Of a DNA stretch of 64,000 nucleotides, positions 20,729 through 31,554 are shown piece by piece. Every line of letters begins with the position of its first letter. Within the stretch, counting starts at the first letter, position 1. The DNA lies in the NCBI RefSeq assembly GCF_020497125.1, contig NC_059075.1, forward strand, positions 108,849,222-108,913,221. The letters run 5' to 3'. The translations under genes and the position numbers were made by a program. The notes below the pieces were generated by a model that saw only the letters and a program-made list of their open reading frames with translations, ran no database searches and was not told the DNA's origin. The DNA is from Mauremys mutica. Its lineage: Eukaryota; Chordata; Testudines; Geoemydidae.

Positions 20729-22479
20729 ACCAAATAACTGCCTTGTCTACACTATGTTTTAATGTGTTAGTTACCATCAGGAGTGCAAGTAGGGTGGTAC
20801 TCTCCAGTATGCAGTATGGGCAAGAGATTTTTAGCAGGTACAGGGTACCAGAAAGACATGGGATGGGGCTGTGCTCTGCTCCTTAAAGGAGCAGAACATG
20901 GCTAGGGAGGGCATTCATTCTCTATATGGCTTTAACAGCACAATGCATATGCTAACAAATTTAAACAAAGGCTTTGTTTAAGTTTGTTAGCATATTGGGC
21001 TGTTAAATTGGTCAGGAATCCTCAAGAGAGAAGGGGTGGAGGAGATAGAAGGTGTTTAAACAGTGTTTTTTATTCTGTTTCTCCCCATTGGTCTGAATTA
21101 TCCATGACATTCATACTGCATCCCATCAAGTCCAAATCATTAGAGGAATGCCTCTGCTTGCACTGACCAGAGGATGTTTGGATTCTGATGTCAGCCCAGT
21201 TCTGCAGCCTGACAGGAATCAGGTGTTGTCCCCAATGTACATGGAATTCTTCTTTGAAGCCAAACTAGTCTAACATGCATTTTGCTAACTGGAACTGGAG
21301 CAGCAAAACAAAGAAAACAAATGCCTCATTTTCCAGCTTTGTGGGTGAGAGAACTATAAGTGAAGATTATAATGCCAGACACTGATGACCTTAAACCAGC
21401 TGCCTCAGGAATCTGCCAAGAACTTTGTTGAAAATATGTTCCTCAACTTAGCAATGGAGCTAAGACTTATCACACATCTGCCCACCTTTATTCAAATGAC
21501 ACTCTTTCTGATCTGACAGCTCAGGAATTGTCAGTTTCATCTAGAACAATTTACATACTTGTAACCTAATCCTGTAAACTCTTAATCATTTGATCAATCC
21601 CATTGAAGACAATAGGACTATTTGCATGTCTATTCGTATTTGTGGTAAGAGTTTCAGGAGTCTGTTCTGTTCCTATAAAGGAAGTTGAATCTCCCATTGA
21701 AATGCAATGTTTGGGTACAACAATATCATAATGCAGTTTAGGATACAGTTCTACTTAAAATTTGTCTTTTAATAAGTCATATATATGTTGAAATTGCTCC
21801 TCACCCAACTCCCACATTCCATATAAACAGACTGAAATACTACATATTTTGGGGGGAAGTGAGTAGTTAAGCATGTTAATGGTTGTATATATAAACACCC
21901 ATTTCATCACTGTACTGAAAAATATAGCTGAACTTAATTTTCTATGGAATCTGAAGAAAGTTTAACAGCCCCAGTTGTTTTCTGTGTTAATCAATTGTGA
22001 ACCTGAAAAAATTACATGTCTTCTAAGAGAAAAGAATCAGTCCACACTTACTGGAAAAAAAAATCCTTCCAACTGGTATTCAGAAGAGTGCTACAAGGCA
22101 CATACATAACCTCATGAGCAGAGGGCGGAGAGGATACCCTCCCACATTATGACCAGCAAAAATAATATTAATAATAATTAATAAAATCTCCAAGAGGCAG
22201 AGGTTCACAGATTTGCAAACCTAAACACCCATGTTGTGCTTTAAACCAACTCAGCACATACCAGGTTTATGAACATTAAAAAGTTAACTGCAAAGGAACG
22301 CTGAAGCCCATTAACCTGAATGTGTGCCATCCAGTACGCCCTCACAGACTAAAGGTGCAGTCACACCTGAACAGCTAAAAATTAACCTTACCCTTTTAGG
22401 CTAAACAGAGTCATGTCACTGGCTCCATCTCTGTTGTTACATAACAGATAACAAAACTCCAGTGGGGCAAGGTGCTGGC
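20729..22479. other. Intergenic, nothing recognised apart from a palindrome
   Basis: Apart from the hairpin at 20947-20995 and AT-rich segments (for example 22155-22190), no gene or repeat terminus is recognised. Confidence 0.35.
20947..20995. repeat. Near-perfect 49-bp palindrome
   Basis: The arms begin ATATGCTAACAAA and end TTTGTTAGCATAT, with one G:T-type mismatch and an odd central base. There is no loop sequence, so it is cruciform-like rather than a pre-miRNA. Confidence 0.95.
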
Positions 22480-22840
22480 ACATAGGGTCTCAAGTACATG
22501 GTGTAATTTTTCATAATCTCTTTTGGGAAGAGTCATGTAAGTGAAATAGCTGGTACTTATGATTATGCTATTTTTATGCATGTATATTCATCTTGGTATC
22601 TGAAGTTATGAATATTAGCTATGTTTGCTACATGTTTGCTCCAGTTATAACGCCCACAAGGTATTTAGCCAGCACATGAAGGGACCAGTCAAGTTGAATG
22701 GCCCATTAAGGAACACTTAGCTCACAATGGACCCTGGAAAACACTTGTCTACACTTAATGGACTTTTTGTGAATGTTCTAACTAGAATATGGGTGGGGGT
22801 GATGGACATGTAACTTGCCCATATGACTCCAAACACCATC
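22480..22840 (+). mobile_element. Unclassified interspersed repeat, forward copy
   Basis: Shares GTATCTGAAGTTATGAATA, TAACGCCCAC and GACTCCAAACACCATCTT, in order, with the reverse copy at 12935-13345. The copies are old and no protein is encoded. Confidence 0.55.
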
Positions 22841-23547
22841 TTTCACAGTAAGAACAGATTTCCCTTTACTTGGCACTTGGCAGAAGCTAAAAGGCCCTGG
22901 CCTGGAAACATCTCCATTTTGCCTCTTTCCCTCTCTGGCCTCTTTCCTGCTCCAGCCTCTGGGCTATGAACATATACTAATGGAAGCATTCTAACCGAGG
23001 TACTGAGGACTTTAAGGTAATCTGGAGCCTTCATATTTCCTTGATCCTTTGCAGATGGATTTATGAGTTGGATATGGTACAGAGACTGTCCTAGCCTCAT
23101 TGATTGCTGATTTCTCCCTTGCAATGGACAAAGATCAGATGTCTGCTGACTTTCTCACAGGAGTCAGCAGCCTTTGATACCTGTGGTATAAGCAACATAG
23201 CCCTTGCCAGAGTGGTTTTGCTCTTTCCTCTCCAAATGTCAAAGCCTGTTCCCATTGAACTCAATCGCAAAACTCCTTTTGATCTCAATGGGAACAGGAT
23301 TTGGCCCCAAGAGATCAGAGAATGGGATTTTGATCAGTTGCTCATCTGTCCAGAAACAATTCTCATGCATGTTCTGCCAGGCTGATTTTGATGGCCTCTC
23401 CTGTATGTCATGCTGAGGAAATAATAAAATAATTTGGGCTGTAGTTCTATCAAGATGTACATGGCACACACAGTTCTATGCCTCTTTTCCATCAAACCCA
23501 GATGGCGCAGCATCTTTGCTTTCCTAGTGCCTGGTGGAGAGCAATAC
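22841..23547. other. Intergenic; degenerate palindrome at 23240-23318
   Basis: CCTGTTCCCATTGAACTCAA and GATCTCAATGGGAACAGGAT are inverted repeats, a member of the same palindromic class as 5490-5580. No gene recognised. Confidence 0.4.
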
Positions 23548-23550
23548 TTA

Positions 23551-24346
23551 GGGTATGGCTACACTGGCGATTTGCAGCGCTGGAAAGCCTCTACCAGCGC
23601 TGCAATTAGTAAGTGGCCACACCTGCAGGGCACTTCCAGCGCTGCAACTCCCTGGCTGCAGCGCTGGCCGTATACCTCACTCGGCATGGGGAATAAGGAT
23701 TCCAGCGCTGGTGCTGCAGCGCTGGTCAAGTGTGGCCACACACCAGCGCTGTGATTGGCCTCCAGGGTATAAGGTGTATCCCAGAATGCTTTTATAAATT
23801 ACTCTCTTTGTTTTGTTATGCAGCCTCTCTTTGTTTTGTTGTGAACGAGCTCCGATCGGAGCTCCGTTGCCGCTTATCTAAAAAACAAACAGAGCTCCTG
23901 TTTGCTGTGATCATCTGTACCTGGCTGTAAACAATCAGATGAGAGGCAGACAGGGAGAGTGAATGAAACAGCGGGGAGTTGTGTTTGCTGCAGCTGTTTG
24001 CAATTAAGAGTTAAGACTAAGGGGTTGGAAACATGTTCTGATTTTTCAAGTCAGGAAGCTAAACACACAGTGTGGCTCCAAAAATCCCCTCTCTCTCTCC
24101 CCCCGCTCCCTGTCACACTAGACCCCACCCCACCCCCCTCTTTTGAAAAGCACGTTGCGGCCACTTGAATGCTGGGATAGCTGCCCATAATGCATCATTC
24201 CCAACAGCGCTGCTAATGCTGCAAATGTGGCCACACACCAGCGCTGGTAGCTGTGAGTGTGGCCACACACTAGCGCTGCTCCTACACAGCTGGATGACCA
24301 GTGCTGCAAACTACCAGCGCTGCAAACCGTAAGTGTAGCCATACCC
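23551..24346. mobile_element. PIF/Harbinger MITE, 796 bp, CAGCGCTG-rich
   Basis: Termini GGGTATGGCTACACT and AGTGTAGCCATACCC are perfect inverted repeats. TTA at 23548-23550 and 24347-24349 is the 3-bp Harbinger target duplication. About ten copies of the palindromic octamer CAGCGCTG lie in the two subterminal regions (23573-23750 and 24204-24322). The centre has a GAGCTCCGATCGGAGCTC palindrome (23847-23864) and no coding capacity. Confidence 0.9.
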
Positions 24347-24356
24347 TTAGATAAAG

Positions 24357-24590
24357 GCAAGCTGACAGAAGCTTAGTTTGGACATAAGGGAGGCACTGGT
24401 AGTGTGTTAAGGGAAAGTGAGGTGATTGTCCTTCCTATCCTTCTTTCATTTAAGAAGTTTTCAATGTGGGGTGCTGCTGGATCCTCAGTGAAACCTGGAA
24501 GCACAGGTGGCACCAGGGGCCCAAAGCATCATTTTACAACTGCATCTGTTTAACAGATGCAATTGTAAAATTTTAGACAGGTAAGGGGGT
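24357..24590. other. Unrecognised spacer with a 39-bp palindrome
   Basis: TTTTACAACTGCATCTGTT (24532-24550) and AACAGATGCAATTGTAAAA (24552-24570) are inverted with one mismatch around a single T. Confidence 0.8.
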
Positions 24591-24956
24591 CATAGGCACC
24601 AACTTCTGCTAGCGCCAGTGAGTGCTCGACCCCCCTCGGCCTCTGACTCCACCCCTGCCCCGCCCCCTCCCACTCCTGCCCTGCCCCCATTCCAACCCCT
24701 TCCCCAAATCCCCGCCCCAGCCCCACCTCCTCCCCTGAGCGTGCCGCATTCCCTCTCCTCCCCTCTCCCTCCCAGAGCTTGTTATGCTGAAAAACAGCTG
24801 TTTTGCAGCGGCAAGCACTGGGAGGAGACGAAGGCGGAGATGAGCTGAGGTGGGGGGGCGGGGCAGAGAGCTTGGCTGCTGATGGGTGCAGAGCACCCAC
24901 CAATTTTTTCCCATGGGTGCTCCAGCCCTGGAGCATCCATGGAGTCAGCGCCTATG
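24591..24956. mobile_element. Non-autonomous DNA transposon, 366 bp
   Basis: CATAGGCACCAACTTCTGC and the reverse complement of the right end, CATAGGCGCTGACTCCATGG, form terminal inverted repeats. The flanking 8 bp (AAGGGGGT / GAGAAGGT) are only loosely similar, so superfamily (hAT suspected) is uncertain. The interior is a C-rich tract of CCCCGCCCC-type words. Confidence 0.6.
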
Positions 24957-25424
24957 GAGAAGGTGTCGCAGGGGATGGGGAGAACTGGGGGCGGGGTGGG
25001 GAGAAGTCACATGGAGGGTCACATGGGGAAGTCACATGCCCTCCCTTGTGTCCCTCCCATGAGTGCAGTACCAGCAAGAAATGATTTCTACTTGCACCAC
25101 TGGTTACCATGTTAGCTAACATAGAAGGTCAAAATGCCTCCTTTTTTCCTAGACAAGGCCTTCCTGTTGAGGGAGCATGCTCTCTCCAGACACATGACCG
25201 CTCTGGGGAACAGCCAGGGGGAGGGTACACATTTTCCCATTTGGATGTAGGTTCCACACTTCCCAGCTTCCTCTTGCTCCTTTCCTTTCCTTTGCATGGG
25301 GTACAATTCGGAAATGACCAGACGCAGAGATTTGTGCATCAGGACACACTGCATGAGGCTTTCCAACCAACTGTAACATCTTTTTTCCAGACAAGTTCAG
25401 GTGTTCTCGGCCATTTGTATTGAT

Positions 25425-25540
25425 AATACTGTGCTGGGCAAGGGACTGTCTTTTTCTGTTCCGTGTATGTGCAGCACCTACCACAATGGGAGCCCTGTTA
25501 GCCACAACCACAATACAAATAAATAATAATAGTTATTATA
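25425..25540 (+). mobile_element. L3-like LINE tail
   Basis: GGCAAGGGACTGTCTTTTTC, GTGCAGCACCTACCACAATG and a terminal ACAAATAAATAATAATAG identify the tail. Confidence 0.75.
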
Positions 25541-26700
25541 TTTTCAGGATCGATTTTATTGTCCATGGTGTAAGTAAAAATATAGCAGCTCACTCTTGTA
25601 ATGATTATTGTTTTGTCTCTGATATTTACATTAGGATTTGTAAACCTGTTAAAATTTCCTAAATAAAGAAATAGTTGAGATATATATAAAATATAGCAAT
25701 ATGAGAGAGACTGAGAGGACTGGTGGCGGGGGCGGGGGGAAAAGAGACAGAGAGAAAATTGAGTTTAGCCAGTGATTAAAATGGCTGCTGGGCAGGGCTG
25801 GATGAGTTCCAAGCCCAGTGGGAGCCTGCTTCAATTTCACAGCATAATCTTTTGTGTGCCTTAAAATAACTTCTCTTCTCAATGCGCCATGGTCTCACAG
25901 AAGCCCAAACAGGAACCTGTGCCTCTCCCCCACACTTGGTGCTGAGTTGTCATCTGGGTGCTATTTTGAGAATGGTGATGGTGGTGTCACATGCACTGCA
26001 GGCAAGCCATTGACTTGCATCCTATAGGGCAAGGAGGCTGAGAGAATTAAAGGGAATGCTCTGTAGAGTCAAACCCACGCTTAGTTAAGAAGGTGTGAGG
26101 GGTTGGAAATAGGGAAAGTCAATTGTTCCAATTTAGACCCTGTTTCCCTGATCCAATCTGCAGAGATGGCACCCTCTTTATTCTCTGGGCTAGTGGCTCT
26201 TGTGAGATGTAGTTACAAAAGAAGCTGTCTATGCAGAGCATTTCAGACAGACTCCTCTTCTCCCAGGCTTTCTTTGTATTGGATGGAGGGTGGGGGGATA
26301 TTTTAACACTGTCATGGGAAGCCTCATTTGATCCTACTGGGTCCAGTCCTGTGAGATGCTGCTGGAAGGTGCTGAGTTCACTCAGTTCCCATTGACTTCA
26401 GTGGTAATTCAGGTGCCCAGCAACTTGCTGGATCAAGCCCTTTGTTTGTCCTCTTGCATATTAACTAAGTGCTGCCGACAGTCAGAGGAGTTGTGCACAT
26501 GCAGCTCCTTCACTTGGAACTCTGGGCACTCAGCGTGTCAGTAAATCAAGCTCTTGGGCTAGATGCTGTCCAGGGGACCATGAATCACACACATTTCCAT
26601 GTGGCTTGGCAATCCAAGTCCTCCATTTGGGCTTGCAGGTACAGGGACTGCTCTTACATGATAGGCAGCTTCCACATGTTTGTACATACAGGGGCAGGAC
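25541..26700. other. Intergenic; degenerate palindromic repeat at 26338-26445
   Basis: GGTCCAGTCCTGTGAGATGC and CAGCAACTTGCTGGATCAAG are diverged inverted ends around CCCATTGACTTCAGTGG. Otherwise nothing is recognised. Confidence 0.35.
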
Positions 26701-26703
26701 TGA

Positions 26704-26790
26704 GCCTATGGCAACACCACCTTGCACTGTGCGCTCATCAGAGCCCAGAAGCTAAGTACGGTTGGTGTGGACAGAGTTTGAGAAAGGTGA
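26704..26790 (+). pseudogene. 5S rRNA-derived fragment (SINE3-type)
   Basis: GCCTATGGCAACACCACCTTG followed by CCCAGAAGCTAAGTACGGTTG parallels the first ~65 nt of vertebrate 5S rRNA, including the internal promoter box AGAAGCTAAG. The last third of 5S is not recognisable. A 5S-headed SINE (AmnSINE1 or similar) or a plain 5S pseudogene would both fit; sequence to about 27000 may be its body. Confidence 0.6.
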
Positions 26791-27062
26791 TGTGTAAGGA
26801 ACACCACATGCTTCAGGCCATGTAGTTGGTGCATGCATCCCTCTAGATTAGTTCTGGCATCAGGAGGTGCTGTGCTTCAGAAGATGGTACTGGTGGCTCA
26901 GTAAAGGGTGTTTTCCCTCTGGCTTAGCACTGTTCCAATCCCAAGGGCATGGCTTAAGGGGATGCTATGCTGTAGGTTCTTGTGCTGGCATCAATACAGG
27001 GAAGGTAGCCTACAGGTCACCAGACTTTCAACTTCATAAGATGGCTACATTCAATATCTTCC

Positions 27063-27117
27063 ATTGAAGCTGATCCAGTAAAAGATATTACCTCACCGAT
27101 CTTGTCTCTTTAACTTT
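27063..27117 (+). mobile_element. PLE terminal fragment
   Basis: GATCCAGTAAAAGATATTAC and CTCACCGATCTTGTCTCTTTA match the end of the Penelope-type element at 62201-62426 (ATCCAATAAAATATATTATT, CACCCACCTTGTCTGTCTC). Confidence 0.6.
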
Positions 27118-27951
27118 ATAAGAGAAGTGTCAAGAATCTGAAGTTACTTGTGGGGTTTTGCAGTGGCAAATTACTGGAAGGAAATATCCGAACGCCCTTC
27201 TTGCCTTTGCAAAAGTTCCCTAGGCTCAGTTTGGCTAAAAGTACTCAGGACCTTGAAAAAAAGGATAAAACGTTCTTTAGCTGCTCCTTTTGCTGCCTGG
27301 TGTATCTTCTATGGCAAGGCCCAGGGGAGTTTCTGCCATGTGGGAGAGGGATGTTGCAGCAATGAAACAGTGCAAACACTTTCTGGGAAAAAATCCAGTG
27401 TCTTAATCTTCCTCTAAAACTGGGAGGGGGAAATCATAGGTTCTGCTCCATTTCACTTGATGGGGGCTCACATCCCACCATCATTGAGGGGCAGATATCC
27501 TGTCTTTAATTTAAATTTACAGACTCTGTTTCTTACCATATGCCCTTTCTCTTTCCCTGATAGATGCTGTGACAGGTTAAAGAACACATGATAGCTGACA
27601 ATTAAGCAGGGCCAACCATAGTGAGTTACACTGTATCATAGAAGCTGTAGCTTGTGGGGTACAGTAGCAGGGAGCAAATACAAATCTGGGGTGGGCAGCA
27701 AGTGTTCCCTGTGAATTCTGTCCCCTGGGTATGAAAGTCCTTGGGTTTAGCATGCAGCCGGTGGCATTCCTGGGAAGACACATAAGGGCAAGTTGCTGAA
27801 CACCTCCTGGGGGTGCTGAGTGGTCCCTTTGATTCCCATTGAAATCAGTGGCAGCTGGAGGCCTTTAACATCGTGCAGATTCAGGCTCTAACACAAATTC
27901 CCATTTGCTGATTGTATGTATTCCAGTGCTGGGCATGAGCAACAAGACAAA
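27118..27951. other. Intergenic, nothing recognised
   Basis: No gene or element ends. Short frames at 27148-27417 have no recognisable domain. Confidence 0.35.
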
Positions 27952-27952
27952 A

Positions 27953-28230
27953 GGCTTGTTTACACTTAAAACGCTACTGTGGCCCAGCTACACTGCTGTA
28001 GTGCTTAGTGTAGACACTACCTATGCTGATGGGAGGAATTCGCCCATCAGCGTAGGTAATCTAGCTCCACAAGGGGAAGTAGCTTGGTTGCCAGAAGAAT
28101 TCGTCTGTTGACCTAGCACTATCTACATGGGGACTTAGGCTGGTTTAACTGTGCCGCTCAGGGGCGCGGATTATTCACATCCCTGACCAACGTAGTTAAA
28201 TCAACTTCATTTTCTAGTGTAGACAAGGCC
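27953..28230. mobile_element. PIF/Harbinger MITE, diverged
   Basis: GGCTTGTTTACACTTAAAAC on the left and TAGTGTAGACAAGGCC on the right are inverted ends, followed by TAA on the right. It aligns internally with 47253-47514 (GACACTACCTATGC, TAGGTTGGTTTAAC-type text). Confidence 0.75.
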
Positions 28231-28449
28231 TAAGAAGTTGGATCCTAAACATGAGCCTTGTTGTCTTTTGGGCCAAGTCCTACCTCTCCCTCTCTATACC
28301 CATTCATAAGCCGCCCCCTGTCTCTGGTGCTTCCACTTTTTACTAAAAAAATGTGGCTTATGAACAAGTATATATGGTAGTTTTCTTGTAGGAGGACACC
28401 ATTTTCCAGGTGTAAGACATGCATAAATAATTCTAATACTGGGCACTCC

Positions 28450-28640
28450 TAGGTCTGTGAATCTGAAAGCACTTTACAAACACCCTCACAACACCTCTGT
28501 AAGGTAGGGAAATATTACCTCAGTAATATTATCTCAATTTATAGATGAGGAAAATGAAGCAAAGGGAGGTTATTACTCAATCAGTGGTTGATACAGAAAT
28601 AGAACCCACAGGGCCTTATGACCAATCCCTTGCTTTAATC
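28450..28640 (-). repeat. MIR SINE, reverse
   Basis: AAAGCACTTTACAAACACCC, CTCTGTAAGGTAGGGAAATA and ATAGATGAGGAAAATGAAGC follow the MIR consensus in reverse. Confidence 0.75.
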
Positions 28641-28764
28641 ACTAATAATAAGTTCTTCTACAAAAGAGGAAGTATCTATTACTCTTTTTCTTCGTCTGAC
28701 TGGGAGACTGGGGACAGTTGTCTCCAGAGGTTTACTTTAAGATGTTGCTGTTCTTGAATGTAGT

Positions 28765-28975
28765 ATGAGCCGGACTTTCAGAAGGTCTGAGCACCTACCA
28801 ACCCTGCAGAAGTCACTGAGAGTTATGGATCACTGAAAATTAGACCCCTATGTGCCAGATTTTCAGGTGTTCAGCACCCACCTCCGGGACCAGATTTTCA
28901 AAGACCCAGCTCCCAGATTTTTTTTAAAAGGCCAGTACCCAGCATGCTGAGCTCTTTAGAAAATTTGGCCCTAGT
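28765..28975. repeat. Degenerate palindromic repeat
   Basis: GAGCCGGACTTTCAGAAGGT and GAAAATTTGGCCCTAG are loosely inverted, with repeated CCAGATTTTCA words. Old and unclassified. Confidence 0.35.
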
Positions 28976-30002
28976 CTAGGTTTATTGTATGACTATAGTA
29001 CTCTTACTATCACGGGCAGCAATCAATGTTTACAACCAGTCATGATAGTTATTTATAAGAAATCAAATGTTCCACCAAGAAAAAGATGTTGTTATTAATA
29101 TCCAGCATGATTAACAATCACATTTTGAATTGCAGACAATCCCACATTGCAAGCAACATACACTTGCCTTTTTCAAGTGGCTATGCAGGAATTTTAATCG
29201 TAACATGAATAATGCACACAGACAAAGACGTTTTGTCCTAGGGAAGGAGTATGTGGATGGTGCTGATTTAAAGAGCCACTGCCACATTCAAGAAAATGGC
29301 AAAATATCCTCTTTGACCCCAAAACTATCAAATCGTTATGTACTACTAAATATTTATTTTCTTCCATTACTGAATATCAGAATCTGAGAATCAGAGCCTC
29401 AGATGATATAAATTGGTGTAGCTCTACTGGATACAATGGAACTATGCTGATTTTCACCAGTTTAGGGTCTGGCTCTGACTACATAGCTCGTGGTAGTGGG
29501 ATGAAATTAAGAAAGGGAAAATCAGGATCTAAGGAAAAAACCCTTCCTGGCAGTGGAAGGACCTTAATTTGCCCTCCACCACCTGACTTTTAATAGGTCA
29601 ATATGCTCCACCACTCCGTCTTTGCAGGATATAATACCATATATAATGGCCTATATGCTGACAGAACTTTCCCTCTCCAGCCCCAAGAATTTTTCTGAAA
29701 TTATACTCCTGGGCAGTCTCCAGTTCCCAAGACGCATGCCGTTGCCTCTCAAAAGGCCCAAACTCTTTATTCCTTTCCACAGCCTTTGAAGAGGCAGGAA
29801 TTTACCCCAGAGATAATGCACACTCAGGTACGATACTAATCCCATTATCTGAGCAGGGACAAATCTCAGTTAATACAAAGAGGGCCCCTCCCAGGGGTCA
29901 GGCATTCACCCTTAGAGATAGTACAATGTACTGAGACCCCAACTTAAATATGCGGAGTAATACTATCGGACCTGATCGAGAGGCCAGTCTGCCCCAAGTC
30001 TC
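28976..30002. other. Intergenic; palindromic GATGATATAAATTGGTGTAG repeat at 29380-29480
   Basis: Only the 29380-29480 segment, related to 3035-3125, is recognised. Confidence 0.35.
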
Positions 30003-30019
30003 TTAGGGTATGTCTACAC

Positions 30020-30130
30020 TACCAGAGTAGTTCGATTCTACTTAAATCGAATTTGTGGAACCGATATTACAAAGTCGAATTTGTGTATCCACACTAAGGA
30101 CAGTAATTCGACTTTGTGAGTCCACACTAA
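30020..30130. promoter_or_regulatory. Left subterminal TTCGA/TCGAA motif cluster
   Basis: TTCGAT, ATCGAAT, GTCGAATT and ATTCGAC occur within about 110 bp of the left end. The right end has at least six more between 33985 and 34162. Harbinger elements are mobilised after the Myb-like protein binds subterminal motifs; assigning this role here is inference. Confidence 0.5.
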
Positions 30131-30375
30131 CGGGGCAAGCGTCGACATTGGAAGCGGTGCACTGTGGGCAGCTATCCCACAGTTCCCGCAGTCCCCGCTG
30201 CCCATTGGAATTCTGCATCGAGCCCCCAATGCCTGCTGGGGGAAAAAATGTGTCAAGGGTGGTTTTGGGTAACTGTCGTCATTCAACCCGCCCTCCCTCC
30301 CTGAAAGCGCCAGCGGGCAATCAGTTCGCACACTTTTCTGGTGAGTGACAGCGCGGACGCCACAGCACTGCGAGC

Positions 30376-31554
30376 ATGGAGCCCGCTGCGATCATCGCTG
30401 CAGTTATGGCCGTTGTCAACTCCTCGCACCTTATCGTCCACCTCTTCCACAGTCAGCTGCTGAGAAATCGGGCGAGGAGGCTCCGGCAGCGCGGTGAGGA
30501 CATGAAGTCTGAGAGTGGCACAGACCTCTCACAAAGCACGGGACCCCGCGCTGTGGACATCATGGTGGCAATGGGTCATGTTCATGCTGTGGAACGGCGA
30601 TTCTGGGCCTGGGAAACAAGCACGGACTGGTGGGACCACATAGTGCTGCAGGTCTGGGATGAATCACAGTGGCTGCGAAACTTTAGGATGCGTAAGGGAA
30701 CTTTCCTTGAACTGTGTGAGTTGCTGTCCCCTGCCCTGAAGCACAAGGACACCCAGATGCGAGTGGCCATAGCCCTCTGGAAACTTGCAACGCCAGACAG
30801 CTACCGGTCAGTAGCGAACCACTTTGGCGTGGGCAAATCTACCGTGGGGGTTGCTGTGATGCAAGTAGCCAACGCAATCATTGAGATACTGCTCTCAAAG
30901 GTAGTGACCCTGGGAAACGTTCAGGTCATTATAGATGGCTTTGCCGCGATGGGATTCCCAAACTGTGATGGGGCTATAGATGGAACTCACATCCCTATCC
31001 TGGGACCGGACCACCAGGCCAGCCAGTATATTAACCGAAAGGGCTACTTTTCAATGGTGCTGCAAGCACTGGTGGACCATAGGGGATGTTTTACCAACAT
31101 CAACGTCGGATGGCTGGGCAAGGTTCATGACGCGCGTGTTTTCAGGAACTCTGGTCTGTTTAGATGCCTACAAGAAGGTATTTTCTTCCCGGACCACAAA
31201 ATAACTGTTGGGGATGTGGAGATGCCTATAGTGATCCTCGGGGACCCAGCCTACCCGCTAATGCCCTGGCTCATGAGCAAGTGCAGAATGGTGGTGGAGT
31301 GTGCTTTTGGACGTCTCAAGGGGAGATGGAGAAGCTTACTGACTCGCTCAGATCTCAGCGAAACCAATATCCCCATTGTTATTGCAGCTTGCTGTGTGCT
31401 CCACAATCTCTGTGAGAGCAAGGGGGAGACCTTTATGGCGGGATGGGAGGTTGAGGCAAATAGGCAAATAGCCTGGCTGCTGATTACGCCCAGCCAGACA
31501 GCCGTGCGATTAGAAGAGCGCAGCGGGAAGCGCTGTGCATCCGGGAGGCTTTGA
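30376..31554 (+). CDS. Harbinger DDE transposase (HARBI1-like), disabled
   Basis: The 392-codon frame is the Harbinger nuclease that cuts and joins transposon ends. A helix-turn-helix-like part, Y-R-S-V-A-N-H-F-G-V-G-K-S-T, lies near residue 143. The DDE triad is visible as G-A-I-D-G-T-H (Asp202), G-D-P-A-Y-P (Asp290) and V-V-E-C-A-F-G-R-L-K-G-R-W (Glu308). Asp290 and Glu308 are only 18 residues apart, shorter than I expect for the family, so an in-frame deletion of roughly 18 residues is likely; a smaller one may lie near residue 129. An 8-bp tandem duplication GGCAAATA (31455-31470) shifts the frame, so the last ~27 residues are not authentic; the ancestral frame runs on to a TGA at 31587-31589. 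An AATAAA lies just downstream (about 31629). The partner Myb-like gene converges from the right. Confidence 0.9.
   Translation: MEPAAIIAAVMAVVNSSHLIVHLFHSQLLRNRARRLRQRGEDMKSESGTDLSQSTGPRAVDIMVAMGHVHAVERRFWAWETSTDWWDHIVLQVWDESQWLRNFRMRKGTFLELCELLSPALKHKDTQMRVAIALWKLATPDSYRSVANHFGVGKSTVGVAVMQVANAIIEILLSKVVTLGNVQVIIDGFAAMGFPNCDGAIDGTHIPILGPDHQASQYINRKGYFSMVLQALVDHRGCFTNINVGWLGKVHDARVFRNSGLFRCLQEGIFFPDHKITVGDVEMPIVILGDPAYPLMPWLMSKCRMVVECAFGRLKGRWRSLLTRSDLSETNIPIVIAACCVLHNLCESKGETFMAGWEVEANRQIAWLLITPSQTAVRLEERSGKRCASGRL
31455..31470 (+). other. 8-bp tandem duplication causing transposase frameshift
   Basis: GGCAAATA occurs twice back to back. Removing one copy brings the downstream reading into a frame that is open to 31589 and ends in a typical Harbinger C-terminus (R-E-A-L-K-A). 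Confidence 0.8.

Noticed and set aside
20947..20995. Possible microRNA precursor
   Set aside because: There is no terminal loop and no mismatch pattern of a pre-miRNA; the stem is a plain palindrome.
29130..29387. Possible small coding exon (85 codons, +)
   Set aside because: No domain, no convincing splice sites, and it runs into a palindromic repeat.
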